Part shown: in pieces, positions 31,522 through 43,900 of the stretch | How the letters are laid out: every line of letters starts with the position of its first letter | How positions within the stretch are numbered: position 1 is the stretch's first letter | Made by a program: the position numbers and the translations under genes | Source of the DNA: Nyssa sinensis | Lineage: Eukaryota; Streptophyta; Magnoliopsida; Cornales; Nyssaceae | Direction: 5' to 3' | Assembly (NCBI GenBank): GCA_008638375.1 | Contig: CM018038.1 | Coordinates: 32,479,383-32,543,382 of the forward strand | Length of the DNA stretch: 64,000 nt | Notes under the pieces: generated by a model | What the model was told of the DNA's origin: nothing | Seen by the model: only the letters and a program-made list of their open reading frames with translations | Database searches by the model: none

Positions 31522-34500
31522 TGTCATAGCCCAAACCCCAACCTATGTGGATTAGGGATAATGACCGGCCAATTAGGCACCTCGCCAATATACTATCCCT
31601 TTTGAAGCATATTGATGATGTGTCTAACCAAAGGTCTCTTTACATATCCAAGTGGATTGCATTCGGTCATATAAAATCATGTAGCAGAATCTATGTAAAA
31701 AATTTTTTTTAATGCAGTCACATTTAGCAAAGCATAACTAAACTTTACATCAGAGTTACAATCATATGAGTCCATCATTACATTATACATGAATGTCTGA
31801 ACTATTACATAAATGGTAAACATCATTCACATTCTATTTTTACTCTAATCCGTTATATCGATCTAGTATCTAATACCTCATGTTAATACTTCCAAGACCA
31901 GGAAGCTAATTCTCTTCTAGCTAAAGTTTTTACTTCTCATAACTTCCTAGCATCTGAATCTAAAGAACTTTTAATCATTCCTAAAAATATACAAGATAAA
32001 ACCTTGTGAGCTTCGTGAAAAGCTTGTGAGTAACACAAGTCCCCTGCCATGAGTTTTTGGAAACCTATTTCATAAACTTCTATGGATAGCAGTTAAAAGA
32101 GCTGTACTAAAACATACTTGCATTTCTTAAACATAAACATATAACTGGGAGTTGTAAGATATTTACTAAAATCATATCAGAGCTTATGCTAGATAGTTTT
32201 GTAAGATAAATCATGATAACATAAAATTTGATGTTGTAAAAGTGAGTGGTAACCAAGCATCTTATAAGTTTTTTTCGTTGGGACCATAAGTCGTCACATA
32301 GTGACTTTTAAGTAATTTAGAACTCTTGGCTTACCATGCCTTCCAGATTCTAAACTCCCAGCGAGGTCGTGCTATAAAAAACTTACTAAAAGTCTACCGG
32401 CATTTAACCCCCGACAGGCTGTGTAAGGCATGTAAAACTTTATACTAAAATATGCTTGCAAGACTTTCATTAAGATATCTATGCTATAAAAATATTTAAG
32501 AAATATTACTAAAAAAGCATGAAATTCAAAACATTTACTCAGTAGTAGAAAATTTTCATAAAGTTATAAAGAACTGTATTTAATGAAAAATATCTTCATT
32601 TCAAGGTTCAGGGTTATTCACATGTGGTCTAGAGTCCATAGTTACTTGCTAATTGACTTTACTTTTACAATCATCTTGTCTCATTTTCTCTTTTAGTGAC
32701 CCTAAATCATAGATCAAAATATATTGATATTAAATTAGTACATATCTCAGCTTAAATCTTCTTACTTAGTGTTCTTAGTCTTTTCTAAACTTATTCTTAT
32801 TGCCTAGGATTTCCTTAATTTGGGTTCTTAATGCTTTTTAGTTCATTTTGTAACTTACTTTAGCCTTTAGGGGCATTTTGGTTATTTTTTTCTTTATATG
32901 TCTTATATTGTTCGGTATTTCATTTGCCTTAACGGACTTCTCTTTGAGTCTAGAAGGTCTTTTAATCATAAGGTAGGTCATTTTTTTACTTTCTAAGTTC
33001 ATCTGATTACTTTATTAAGCTTTAAGGATAATCTAGTAATTATACCATTCTTATCTCGTGTCTTAGGTACCCAATTATCATAAATGGAACTCATTTTTGG
33101 TCTCAAAGGCTCCTATAAACATTGTTATGGGTTCCTTTTTACTTTCTATATTCTTTAGGCAACTTAATTAAGTCTTAGGGACATGTTTGTCATTTTTTAA
33201 TTTTTTTTAGTGTTCTATTTTTCCCATATGGACATCACTGTTAGGTTCGGAATATCGAATATACTAAATTTAGGCTTTTTTGGATCTTAATTAGCCTTAC
33301 TATAGCTTACTTTATGTCTAGGGTATTTTTATAATTTTGCACTTTCATATGGGACCATGTTTGGATACTCAGATGCCCAATTAGACCTTAACATTAGGCT
33401 CAAAGCGTCCAACAATGTTAAGTATGCCCCTTTCTATATTTTCCTGGTGAATATGGTAGCTAGTATACTAAGGGCAGTTTGGGAATTACACAATCCCATG
33501 TATCTGTTTTTTCGGTATCTCGTTTGACAAAACGGACCCCACCATTGAGTTCAGAACGTTAGAAAACATTAGGGTAGGTACCCTCGTAATCATTGGGTAG
33601 ATTAATTAATGCATTAGGACTTATTTGAAATTAGTCTAGTTTGTTCGTTCGTATATCTCGGGGTCATTTCTCAAATTGAACTCCGTCATTGAGTGCATAA
33701 TGTCGAAAAACGTTGGCTTAGACTCTTCTTGCATTTTAATTGGTCTTCATTTGACAAATTTTATACTTAGGGGTATTTTAGTAATTTTACCTAATTTTTA
33801 AAGGGCTTAAAAATAATTTGTAATTTTTTTTCTAGGCTAAATGTAATTTCCTTAAAAATCTGGGGTTAATTTGTAAATACTAAGAGTTCTGGTTCATGGA
33901 CTTAGGATGAACCCATTGGCTCAACAGTTTGTTTCATGAACTAAAAAAAAAAAAAAACTCTTCTAAAAACCAACCAATTTGGTCTCAATTGAAGTGAACC
34001 GCGGTTTAAGCCTTAAGAGTAGACCGGTCTAGCTGGTTCAATGTGTCATTAGAGTGTCAGCATGGCATCAACAAAATGACATCGTATTTCTTAAAGGCTT
34101 AATTGATTCCATCTATCAAAATGATGACATTCAACTAATCAGTTTAATTGTCTGGAGGGGTCCCCACCCAAACCTGTTGGCCCAAACCCGAATAGGGTTG
34201 TCTTCTTCGGTGATACGCCAGTCACCTTCTCCAGCACTAGTGACCGAAAACTGGGAATTTCCAAATTTCTTACTTGTTTTTCTTGTTGTTTTCAAGCCAT
34301 TTTTCAATCCTAATTTAATCCTTATTGTCTTAGGATTGATGTGTCGCCGTTTTCGTCCAACGACCCTTGGTGTGATGCCCAGATTCCTACTAGCCCATTT
34401 TTTTGGCGACAGTTTCAATCACCAATATCTCTTTCATTTGTTCACCAATTTCGATGATTCTTGAACCCTTGTGGTCCTTATTCAAGTCTTTACAATTCTT

Positions 34501-35438
34501 AGGCTTCAAAACAAGTTTAATCAAGGTTTCTAAGGTTAACCGATTATTCCCCGAATTTGCAAGTTGTTGTTAAAGCTCATTTTTTAACAATTGACTTGAT
34601 TCTTCTTGCGTTGTGCTCTATCTTTAATCTAGTTTAAGACCCCGTTCTTAGAATAGGGTTTTATTTAAATCAGTTTTTGAGTGAACCTTTGAGCTTCATT
34701 AATGGCGGTTCTATCTTGGTTTAGCCATTTCAGGGGTATCTAAGCTTGAATAATTTGTCTAATATGTCTAAAATTTACACAGAAACTTAAAGAAGTGAGA
34801 ATGATTGAGTTCTAACGTTGTTTTGATTGAGTTGAAAATTTTCCTTCTTCTTCTCCCTCTTCCTTTGCTCACTGTCCAAGCAGTGCTTTAGCCCTCTTCT
34901 TTGCATGAATCACACCATTTCTCACTCAGTTTAGATGTATGAGACTTCTGTTTGTGTAACTAATATATGTGGGCAAATTTCACTCATAACCAAGTAAACT
35001 TGGTAAAAAAAAAGTGGCTTGACTTTGTGGGCTATGGTGGCTATGCATGTGCTGCTGTTGTTATGGTGGCAGCAGTAACTCATGACTGTATGCTTTTTCT
35101 TCATTTCCAACTTATATATACACACACACATTTTTTTCCTTCTCTCTCATCATGTGCAAGTCACATGATGAGCATAAATTTTAAAATATATATAATATTT
35201 TATCTTTTTTATAATTATTTTATTAAATAGTTTCATTATTTTTTTATGTATAGTTCTTATCATTTTAGGTTAGTGATCTATTTGACCACTTAACCTCTTA
35301 ATTAAGGTTAGGTTAAGTCACATGTGATTTAGGGTACATTTCCTATCCTTGGTCCTCGTATTGTCTAAAAAGTTTTTCATTGATGTCGCCTTTGTTGCAT
35401 TGCACAAATTACCCAATTCATTGAGTAGGGGTGTTACA
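31522..35438 (+). mobile_element. Long LTR B (solo or truncated)
   Basis: It starts TGTCATAGCCCAAACCCC, matching LTR A. It is non-coding for nearly 4 kb and ends at GGGGTGTTACA, the kind of end that pairs with TGTAACACCCC in related plant gypsy LTRs, just before TTCTTCCCTCTTTAAAAAG. No TSD was found: GAGAT before the start, TTCTT after the end. Either the true end lies further right or the flank was lost. It lacks the MITE seen in LTR A and so shows the empty site. Confidence 0.6.
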
Positions 35439-36360
35439 TTCTTCCCTCTTTAAAAAGAGTTTTGAATAATTTTTTAATTAAATGCCCAATTATTTCTCTC
35501 CGTCAATACTTTACTCAGCTAATTATCCGTTAGCATTTGCTAAATCTCTTCTCCCAAGTCTTTCTCTAACTTGTGGGATTCATCAAATTACATTGGAAAA
35601 ACCTGTCTCATTGGCATACCTAATTAATGTAGTTAAGGCTCCAAAAACATCCTCTCGTGCTTTAGGAATTGACAAAAAAATTCTATGTATCACTCTTTGA
35701 AAAAACTTGTTCCCTTGACATACCTAAAGTACTCTCCTCTCTCCTTTGTAATTTCTCTCTCTCATTCTCAGTATAACACCACCAAACAAAATCTTATTTT
35801 GATGTGGTCTTAATAGTAGAAGGAAGACTAGATATGGTTATAGTAGACGAAGTTTTTGAATTCACAGTAGAGACCTTGAGTAAAAAAAAAATAGAAAGTT
35901 TAAAATTTTAATAATAATTGAAAAATCTTTAACGTAGTCTTGCACTTCTATATAAAAAAAAAAAAAATCTTAATACCGGTAAAATACGAAAATAACATAA
36001 ATTCCTAGGAAAAATATTTTTTTAATTCGAGACTTAAAAAGATGAAATTCTGATTGGGAGTTCTAATTCCCACACAATTTTGACAGATACGTTTATGTTG
36101 GGATTCCATTTAGTCCCAAAAAAGTATCTCTCCCCACTTTTTCTGCATCGTTTCTCCTTTTGAATCTCTTTTCTATGCTAGGTTGAACTTTTGGAATTAT
36201 ATTTGGAAGGGTTGAAGAGACATTACATTCAGTTTTCAAAGGGAGCAAGAAGTTATCAACACGGTGAGAGAGGAACATGTTTTAGAGAAAGAAAGCTGAA
36301 AATGTGGTAATGACAAAGAGAGCAATAGTTGGTCGATAACACATTGAATAGAGATATATA
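35439..36360. other. Gene-free stretch upstream of the NPF gene
   Basis: AT-rich and non-coding. It starts with TTCTTCCCTC, as often seen next to LTR B-type ends, and contains A-runs at 35881-35890 and 35955-35967. Confidence 0.4.
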
Positions 36361-36666
36361 GGTGTGTTACGGTCTACCGCCGGCTTTAAGAAAGCGCCGA
36401 TACCGCCGGCCAAAGAATAACAGGCGATACAAAGACGTATGACAGATATTTTTCAACAAGACTTTATCATATATATATATATATATTATGTCTCACTTTA
36501 AAAAAAAACGAGTTATTCCACGTCAAGAATTTTCCTGGGCAACAACCCAAGAGCAGCCAAAACAACAACACCACATGTCCCACATGGGCATAGGCTTCTG
36601 TAAAACACCAAATGGGCATAGACTTCTGTAAAACACCAATAATTGTGGAGGTCAGTTGTTAAGGAA
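36361..36666 (+). promoter_or_regulatory. Proximal promoter and leader of the NPF gene
   Basis: Two GC-rich copies of TACCGCCGGC occur at 36375-36384 and 36401-36410 in otherwise AT-rich DNA; each has the palindrome GCCGGC and resembles GCC-box-type sites. A (TA)n tract follows at 36470-36487. A 27-base direct repeat (unit starting ATGGGCATAG, 36584-36610 and 36612-36638) lies just before the start codon. Both repeat units contain an out-of-context ATG followed soon by a stop (ATGGGCATAG), so small upstream ORFs are possible if they are in the leader. No transcription start can be fixed. Confidence 0.4.
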
Positions 36667-37244
36667 ATGGCCGTCTCTACAGTCACCCGAGAGGCCGAAG
36701 CTCCACTACTCGACGACGTCGTTGACGGCGCGGTCGACTATAAAGGCCGACCGGTCACCAGATCTAAGTCCGGCGGATGGATATCCGCGTCTTTCATCAT
36801 AGGTAATAAGCACACCCAATGATCAAACAAGTCTAAAATTACATAAAGAAAGTGAAAAATTTGACGAGAAATAACTAATTGAACTTCGCAGGTGTGGAAA
36901 TCGCCGAGAGGTTCGCATACTATGGGATATCGTCCAACCTCATAACCTATCTGACCGGCCCACTCGGGCAATCGACGGCGGCGGCGGCGGCGAACGTGAA
37001 TGCGTGGTCGGGAGCGGCGTCTCTTCTGCCGCTTTTGGGAGCATTTGTTGCCGATTCTTTTCTGGGTCGATACCGCACCATTATTGTCGCTTCCTTGCTC
37101 TACATCCTGGTTAGTTTACTCACTTCCTAATTTCTGTAATTTTTTGGGGTTTTTTTTTTTCTTTCAATTTTAATGGTTTATTAGAACTTGAGTTACAAAA
37201 TCCTTGCTAACTATTAGAGACAAAGTCCAAACTCTTATAAATAC

Positions 37245-37276
<32 letters not shown>

Positions 37277-40200
37277 GTCTGGTTTATTTATTTCTATCGT
37301 TGTGGAAGTGCATTAATACCATGTTCATCCAGACCAGAGGCTTTCCCACAAGAGGTTTTAGCATTTTATATCACACTCTTATCTCATATTTTTTAAAACA
37401 AAGAGAAATCTGAATAGAGAAAAAGAAACGGAAATCTGATTCATATTGTAAGGAGGTTGCTCCTAGCTTCAATTCTGAGTTGGTTTTCATTCTTTAAAAT
37501 ATTGGGTATGCAACTCTTTTTTTTTTTTTGCAGTGCCCGCATACAATGGTGAAATGAACTGTGGAAATTGTGATACAGTTGTTTAAATGGGACTATTCAT
37601 TTCCTTTAAAAAATAATTGGAGCAACAAATACTTGCAATATGTTTGGGTTTATATAAATGTATCCATCAAATATACTATGTTTCAACCCCTAACTCCATT
37701 TAAAAGTATGTAGAATCTGAATTATAGTTCAATTTAATTAATCAAAACCCAATTATATTAGGTTTAATTAATTGTAATCGCTTATCAAAAAGTTTACTTT
37801 ACTTAATTCTTAGAGATTTATTATTATCTAAGAAACCCGCTTATTGAGTTGCTTATAATAAAAAACCTCTTATTGAGTTTCTAAGACAATGTATTCAAGT
37901 ATATCAAGTCAAACAGAGTAAATAAACAAAGCAAAATAAATATGAGAGAGACACAAGGTTTTAATGTAAGAAATCTCTCATGGGTAAAACAACTTACTAC
38001 AATAGAAACTCACTAATCAACAAAGAAAATTTCCAAGAAATTAACCTGCCATGATTACTTTTTGGATTACCGTTAGTTTTCCTCAAAACTTCTTCTTGTC
38101 TCCTGTTGACTCCCTTTATTAGTCTTTCATAGCAACACACTCCACAATTCTTAGATTCGCCACCTCCACAGCGTGCAACTGACTATTGCAAGGATGCGCT
38201 TGTGCTATATGTCTCTACTAGTATACTCGCTGACACCTAGGTATATAGACTTCTCTCTCACAAAAAGTACTACTTGCTGACTTTGCATAACAAATAATGA
38301 CCATATGATGAAGCAAAATATCTCTCTATTTGTTTCTTGCTTCAAGAGTTTAGGATTCCTTATGTTTGACAATAAGGCCCTTTGTATATTGTGAGTCTAA
38401 AAACCCTAATCCTAATTGGAAAAGAAGTATGAGACCCAATAAAAAATTGTGTGAGAAGAAGGCGCGTTTGAATGACTAAGGAAGTCGTGTTTGAATGAGA
38501 CTCTCATTTGGACGAGTCCTTACCGCGTTCAGATGAGTCAGCTACTAGAAAATTTTACGTCAAAATTTTTACCATTGTATTCAAACGACATTTATACTAA
38601 TTTAAACGAATCGAGTTCCATTCTCACTTGTTCAAACAGGATTATCTCACATTCAAACGAGACACATTTTGTCCATCTGATTCATTTTTTTTATAAGTTT
38701 CTGTCCATCTGATTCATTTGAGCCAAAATTAAAATAAAGTCTAGAGTTAATATTATTAACTTCCAAAGGTCAAAACTAAGTTTTTCCTATGGTCATTTTT
38801 AACTTAAGTTCATGTGTAATGCATGATATACATGATAAATTTATCTTGGATTGCACCCTTATTTGGACTTCTTGTATTTGGAGAGGCTTGTCTTGAGGCT
38901 TCTCATTTGACTAGCATAATTCTAATCTAGACCCTACAAAGACTAGTTGTAGAAGTACAATTTTGAAAAAAAAATATATATATATTTTTCCTCACAAAAG
39001 TACTTTGTAGTCATTAGGTCATTGGTTGAGGAGTTCTTGGCAATATATTTTTGCAACAATTCTCAAAAAATTTTGAAAAGGAAAAGAAAGATATAGAAAA
39101 CATAAATATTGGATAAAAGAGGAATATCACGTGACCTTCTTATCATGTTGGTTCAAATAATGACCAACCTAAGTGACTAAGCACGTGGAATTGTGTAATG
39201 GAAATGGAAAAAAAAAATTAATGCTCCCATCGTGGGGCTTGAATCCTCAACCACAACAAGGTTAAGTGCTTTGCGTTCTACTCATTGAGCTAGACATGCT
39301 TTTAAGCTGTGGACTCAAATGTTATATATTGGTTAGGCATTTGTGTCATAACTCCACTATATGAAATTTTAGATGAAATCGTGGTGTTTCAGGGACTGAA
39401 TTTACAATTTCCATTGAAGATCTTTTAAGATGCATTTGGTTGACAATGAACTGTGGGCCCCACCATCCCCACTCGTAACCATTTTTTGCAAGAAAGTATT
39501 TCCCTTTAGTTTCTTCATGTGTCTTAGAAAAATGCATTGCAGGAAAGGTTGAGGTGTCATTTTCTAATGACAATCTTTATAGAAACCAATTAATTGTTGA
39601 AAAGCAACTCCTCTCTCTGTTTTACCTTTTGTTTTCATTTTTGTAATCACTTCCTTGCATGACCTGACCTGAGCAGAAGCTCGTGGAAAACCCCACAATC
39701 TTCTTAATGATTATCATGAAGGATATTGGCTGGGGTTGAATCATCTGTTGTTTATAATTTCCCGAACTTGCGAATTAAAGGAAATTAACAAGCGGAAGAA
39801 ACAAAGATTAGCCATGCATTGAAATTTATACGAAAGAAATATAGAAGTGCACAGTATCATTGGGCTTACTATATCCTCAAGTAGAAAACCTATATAATCC
39901 TTACATAGGCTAGAATCCATGTGGGAGTAAGAGGACATCCATGGTGGATTGTTGGTTATGCCAATCCAATTGGTGGAGGGGGTATAACAACAGGGGAAAT
40001 ATGAATTATGTGATAGCCAGGAAGCTTAAGATGCTAAAATTAGATTTGAAAAAGAGGAAGCAAGAGGAGCTTGGTCAAAGGAAAAAAGATAGTATTATGA
40101 AGGAAATTCATCAGCTGGATAGCAAGGAGAAAATCGATTAGTTGACAGAACAGGAGAAAGCTCGGAGGGATGAAATTAAAGGAGAATTGCGGGGTTGTTG

Positions 40201-40943
40201 AAGGCAGATGAAATTTATTGGAAAGAGAAATTTAGAGCCTTATGGTTGGAAGAGGGAGATAAGAATACCAAATTCTTGTATAGGGTTGCCAATACTCATA
40301 TAAGGAGAAATCGTATCAGTTCTATCATGATAGCAGAGAACTTTCACAGTGGTAGAAGTGGAGGGAATTACCGAGTTTTACAAAAGGTTGTACAGTGAAT
40401 CAGGTGAGTGGAGAACTGATCTTGATTATATGGCTTTTAGGACTATTTTGGAGGAGGAGACTATGATGCTTGAGAGTCCTTTCGTGGAGGAAGATGTAAT
40501 GGCTGCTCTCAAGTCTTGTGATAGGGATAAGGCCCCGGGTTTGGATGGATTTACAATGTCTTTCTTCAAACACTTTTGGGAGACAATTCAAGAGGATGTA
40601 TTGGCAGTATTTAATTATTTCCATGTGCATGGCTCTTTTGGAAGGGGTCTAAATACATGTTTCATTGCATTGATTCTTAAGAAAGAAGGCACTGAAAACA
40701 TCAAGGCTTGCTGCCGGGGAAGTAAATTTCCAGTGTCTTTGAAAATGAAGTAATTTGTTTAGCAGAAGCATTGCACTCTACTGCTCCAATTTATTTGTCA
40801 GTTGACCTTCTCATACTTAAACCCACCAGATATGATCCTGAATTCATTCTATTTACATGACTATAAGGAAAAGGCTAGGAATTTCTTTTACATTCTTAGG
40901 GTAGAATTAATAATTTATGTATATTCCAATTAGTTTGTTGGGA

Positions 40944-40996
<53 letters not shown>

Positions 40997-43900
40997 TTTC
41001 TTTTTTTGGCTATGGACTGCAATAATGTTCAAATCTATCAAATCCAATGATTCAAATAATATACTAATTTTTTATACATTCAATCTATTAAAAAGGAGAC
41101 ATTAAATTTAAATCTTGGGTTTTAATGATTCTTCTTTTTCTGCACTCATTTTTCTTGATTTCATTAGAAAACTGATCAAATTCAAGTAAAATGTATGCAT
41201 ATATATTCAAGAATTGCCTGAGGAGGGTGAACCTTTACAAAAAGGAGGAAACTCTAGCTTAGAGCTTTATCCATTCCAGAAACTCTACAAAAAATTTTAC
41301 ATGAGACGGGTGAGATTCAACTTTACTTTTCAATTTTTCAAAAAGAGTTCTTTAAAATTTACAAGGGGACATTTTGTGTCCTTTAAAAGTTGGACAATTC
41401 CTTTCACACCATAAACAACAAAAAAGATAAAGCGGCCACGAGGGGGGGGAGGGGGGGGGGGGACCTGCAAGGTTGTTAAAAATCGAATAGCTTTGTAGGC
41501 AATGGTGAGATTTGACATTGAATCTAGTTACTAGTAACCCTTGGGGTGGAAGTTGAACTTGGGACCTTGGGGTTATCACCCTAGTCTCTTCACAACTCAT
41601 CCAACCCCAAGGGTTGCATCGAATCTCTGTTATTATCATGGTATATTGGTAGTTTGGTATGCATAGGGGAGTAAGCTTGCAATTAAAAAGGATAGTGTAG
41701 CCCTAGGGATAAGAACGCTTGAGGTTAAAATGTATGGTCCAATTACATTCTAGCAATAGCATTAGGATATATGCCTGTTGCTATATTTGAACAATTTCCA
41801 ATTTTGTATCTACACAACCTTTAATTCTTCATGTTTCTTGTACAACTAGTGTTTCTAAGTTTTCAAATCACTATTGTAAATTTTTCTCTTTCTTCTTGTA
41901 GATTTTGCAAGTAATTGCTAATTTTAAGGGTTCCTTGCATCTTTTTATTAATTTGCTTGCTGGTTGGCTATCTAAACAAAGTTGATTTGTTCTAAGCCTC
42001 CATGAAATGAACTGAATCTTTTAAAGTTGGCTTACTATAAGGGAAGTTTCCATATAATTAATATGCCGTCTACAACAGAAACTGCTCTTGACACAAAGGG
42101 TGTACTAACCCATATTGGTTTTTTTGAATTCCCAATAACGGGTGTCTTTGAAAATGAAGTAATTTGTTTAGCAGAAGTATTGCACTCTACTTCTCCAATT
42201 AGGAGAGTCATTAAAGTTCTAGTTAACTGATTTCTGTTTCTGGTTCTCATACCAATAACATGAAGGAAAAATCACTCTGGTTTTGCTGTTCCATGTGATT
42301 AGTTTCTGAGTTTCTCTCATTTGCTCAAAAAGATTTTACCGTCTAAAGGTTTACTGCCCTTCAAGTTCTTGAAAAGTTTCTGTACAGTGGAGGAATCTTT
42401 TAATTTGTTGTGGCCCATATCATTGTTTGTGAGTGGCGTTAAGAATCTACTCTATGGAGAGGACCAGCTCAGTTCAAACTTCAACAGTGGACTGCTGATT
42501 TTACATGTAATATTAGGTAAAGGAAAAAGTCATTGAAAGATGCAAAGAAAATAGAAATGGAAGTTGAAATATAAGTTATTAAAGGATCAACTATGGTTTT
42601 CGTCTGTTTATTTGATTTTCATTATTCCATGATAGGTGTTTTATTTTTTTCTTTCTGTAAGTATTCCCATGACAGATTGAAGCCTAACTTAAATTGTAAT
42701 TTTCAATGACTTGTATGAAAGATATTTCATGGTCTGTCCATTTAAATGACCAGGCATGGGTTGTAAATCTCTGATACTAAAAGTGACATACTTAAGGAGA
42801 CTTCTTCACAACACCTCCACTCCTTGCTCAAGGGCATTTGAGAACTTAATTTTTGATTACTTGGAGAGATCTGTGTTTCAACATGTTGATCCTGACTATG
42901 TACTTTTCTGTCATCATGAAATTTTAATTATATTTGGATTGGGATGCATTGCAGGGACTTGGCTTGCTGACCATATCTGCTGTGCTCCCTTCTCTCAGCT
43001 CTTCTGACTACCAAAACTATGTGAAAAACATGCCATCTTCTCCACCCCAGTTTCAAGTCATAATCTTCTTCTTTGCTCTATATCTGGTGGCATTTGCACA
43101 AGGAGGCCACAAGCCTTGTGTTCAGGCTTTTGGAGCTGACCAATTCGATTCACATGATCCAAAAGAGTGCAAAGCTAAAAGCTCATTCTTCAACTGGTGG
43201 TATTTTGGTTTATGTGCAGGTACTTTGGCAACTCTTTTGATCTTGAACTACATTCAAGACAACCTTAATTGGGGTCTTGGGTTTGGAATCCCATGTGTTG
43301 CCATGGCAATGGCACTAGTTATTTTCTTGCTTGGAAGTATGACTTATCGGTTTAGCATCAAAGGCGAAGAGAAAAGTCCCTTTCTGAGAATTGGTCAAGT
43401 GTTCATAAAAGCAGCTAGGAATTGGCGAACCCCCTCTTCTGCGATAGCTATTGAAGAGGAAGTTCAGGGAATCCTGCCTCACGAAGGTTCTCAACAATTC
43501 AAGTAAGAGTATTACCTTCTTGGATATTATGAGATTTTCAAGGATAAATCTTCTTGGAAATTTAATTTGTCCATTGTGTTTTACTTGTTTATTTGAAGTG
43601 ACTCGTATTTTTGGTAATGTCTAAATAAGCTGATCTTCTTTCCATAACAATGTTGAAACATGGGCCTTGTAGGATTTCATCAAAGCCCTTCAATCACTTT
43701 TTACCATTACTTGGGATTATGGTCCATGCAGTTTAGTGGCTCCACTCTAGATACAAAATTGATTGGTCCTCATTGGGCATTCAAACATGCATATATTGAA
43801 TGCTGGTTTATTTGTATCACTTATGAGGTCTGGCTATCAGACCAAACAAACAAATTTTGCCATATTTTGTTCCCATTGAGAAATTCATCCTTTGTGATTA

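Noticed and set aside
34054..34464. 136-codon + frame in LTR B
   Set aside because: Inside the LTR, overlapped by a long reverse frame, not kept in LTR A.
42756..43007. Frame running from intron 2 into exon 3 of the NPF gene
   Set aside because: Out of frame with the transporter; the AG at 42953-42954 and protein similarity fix the true exon start.
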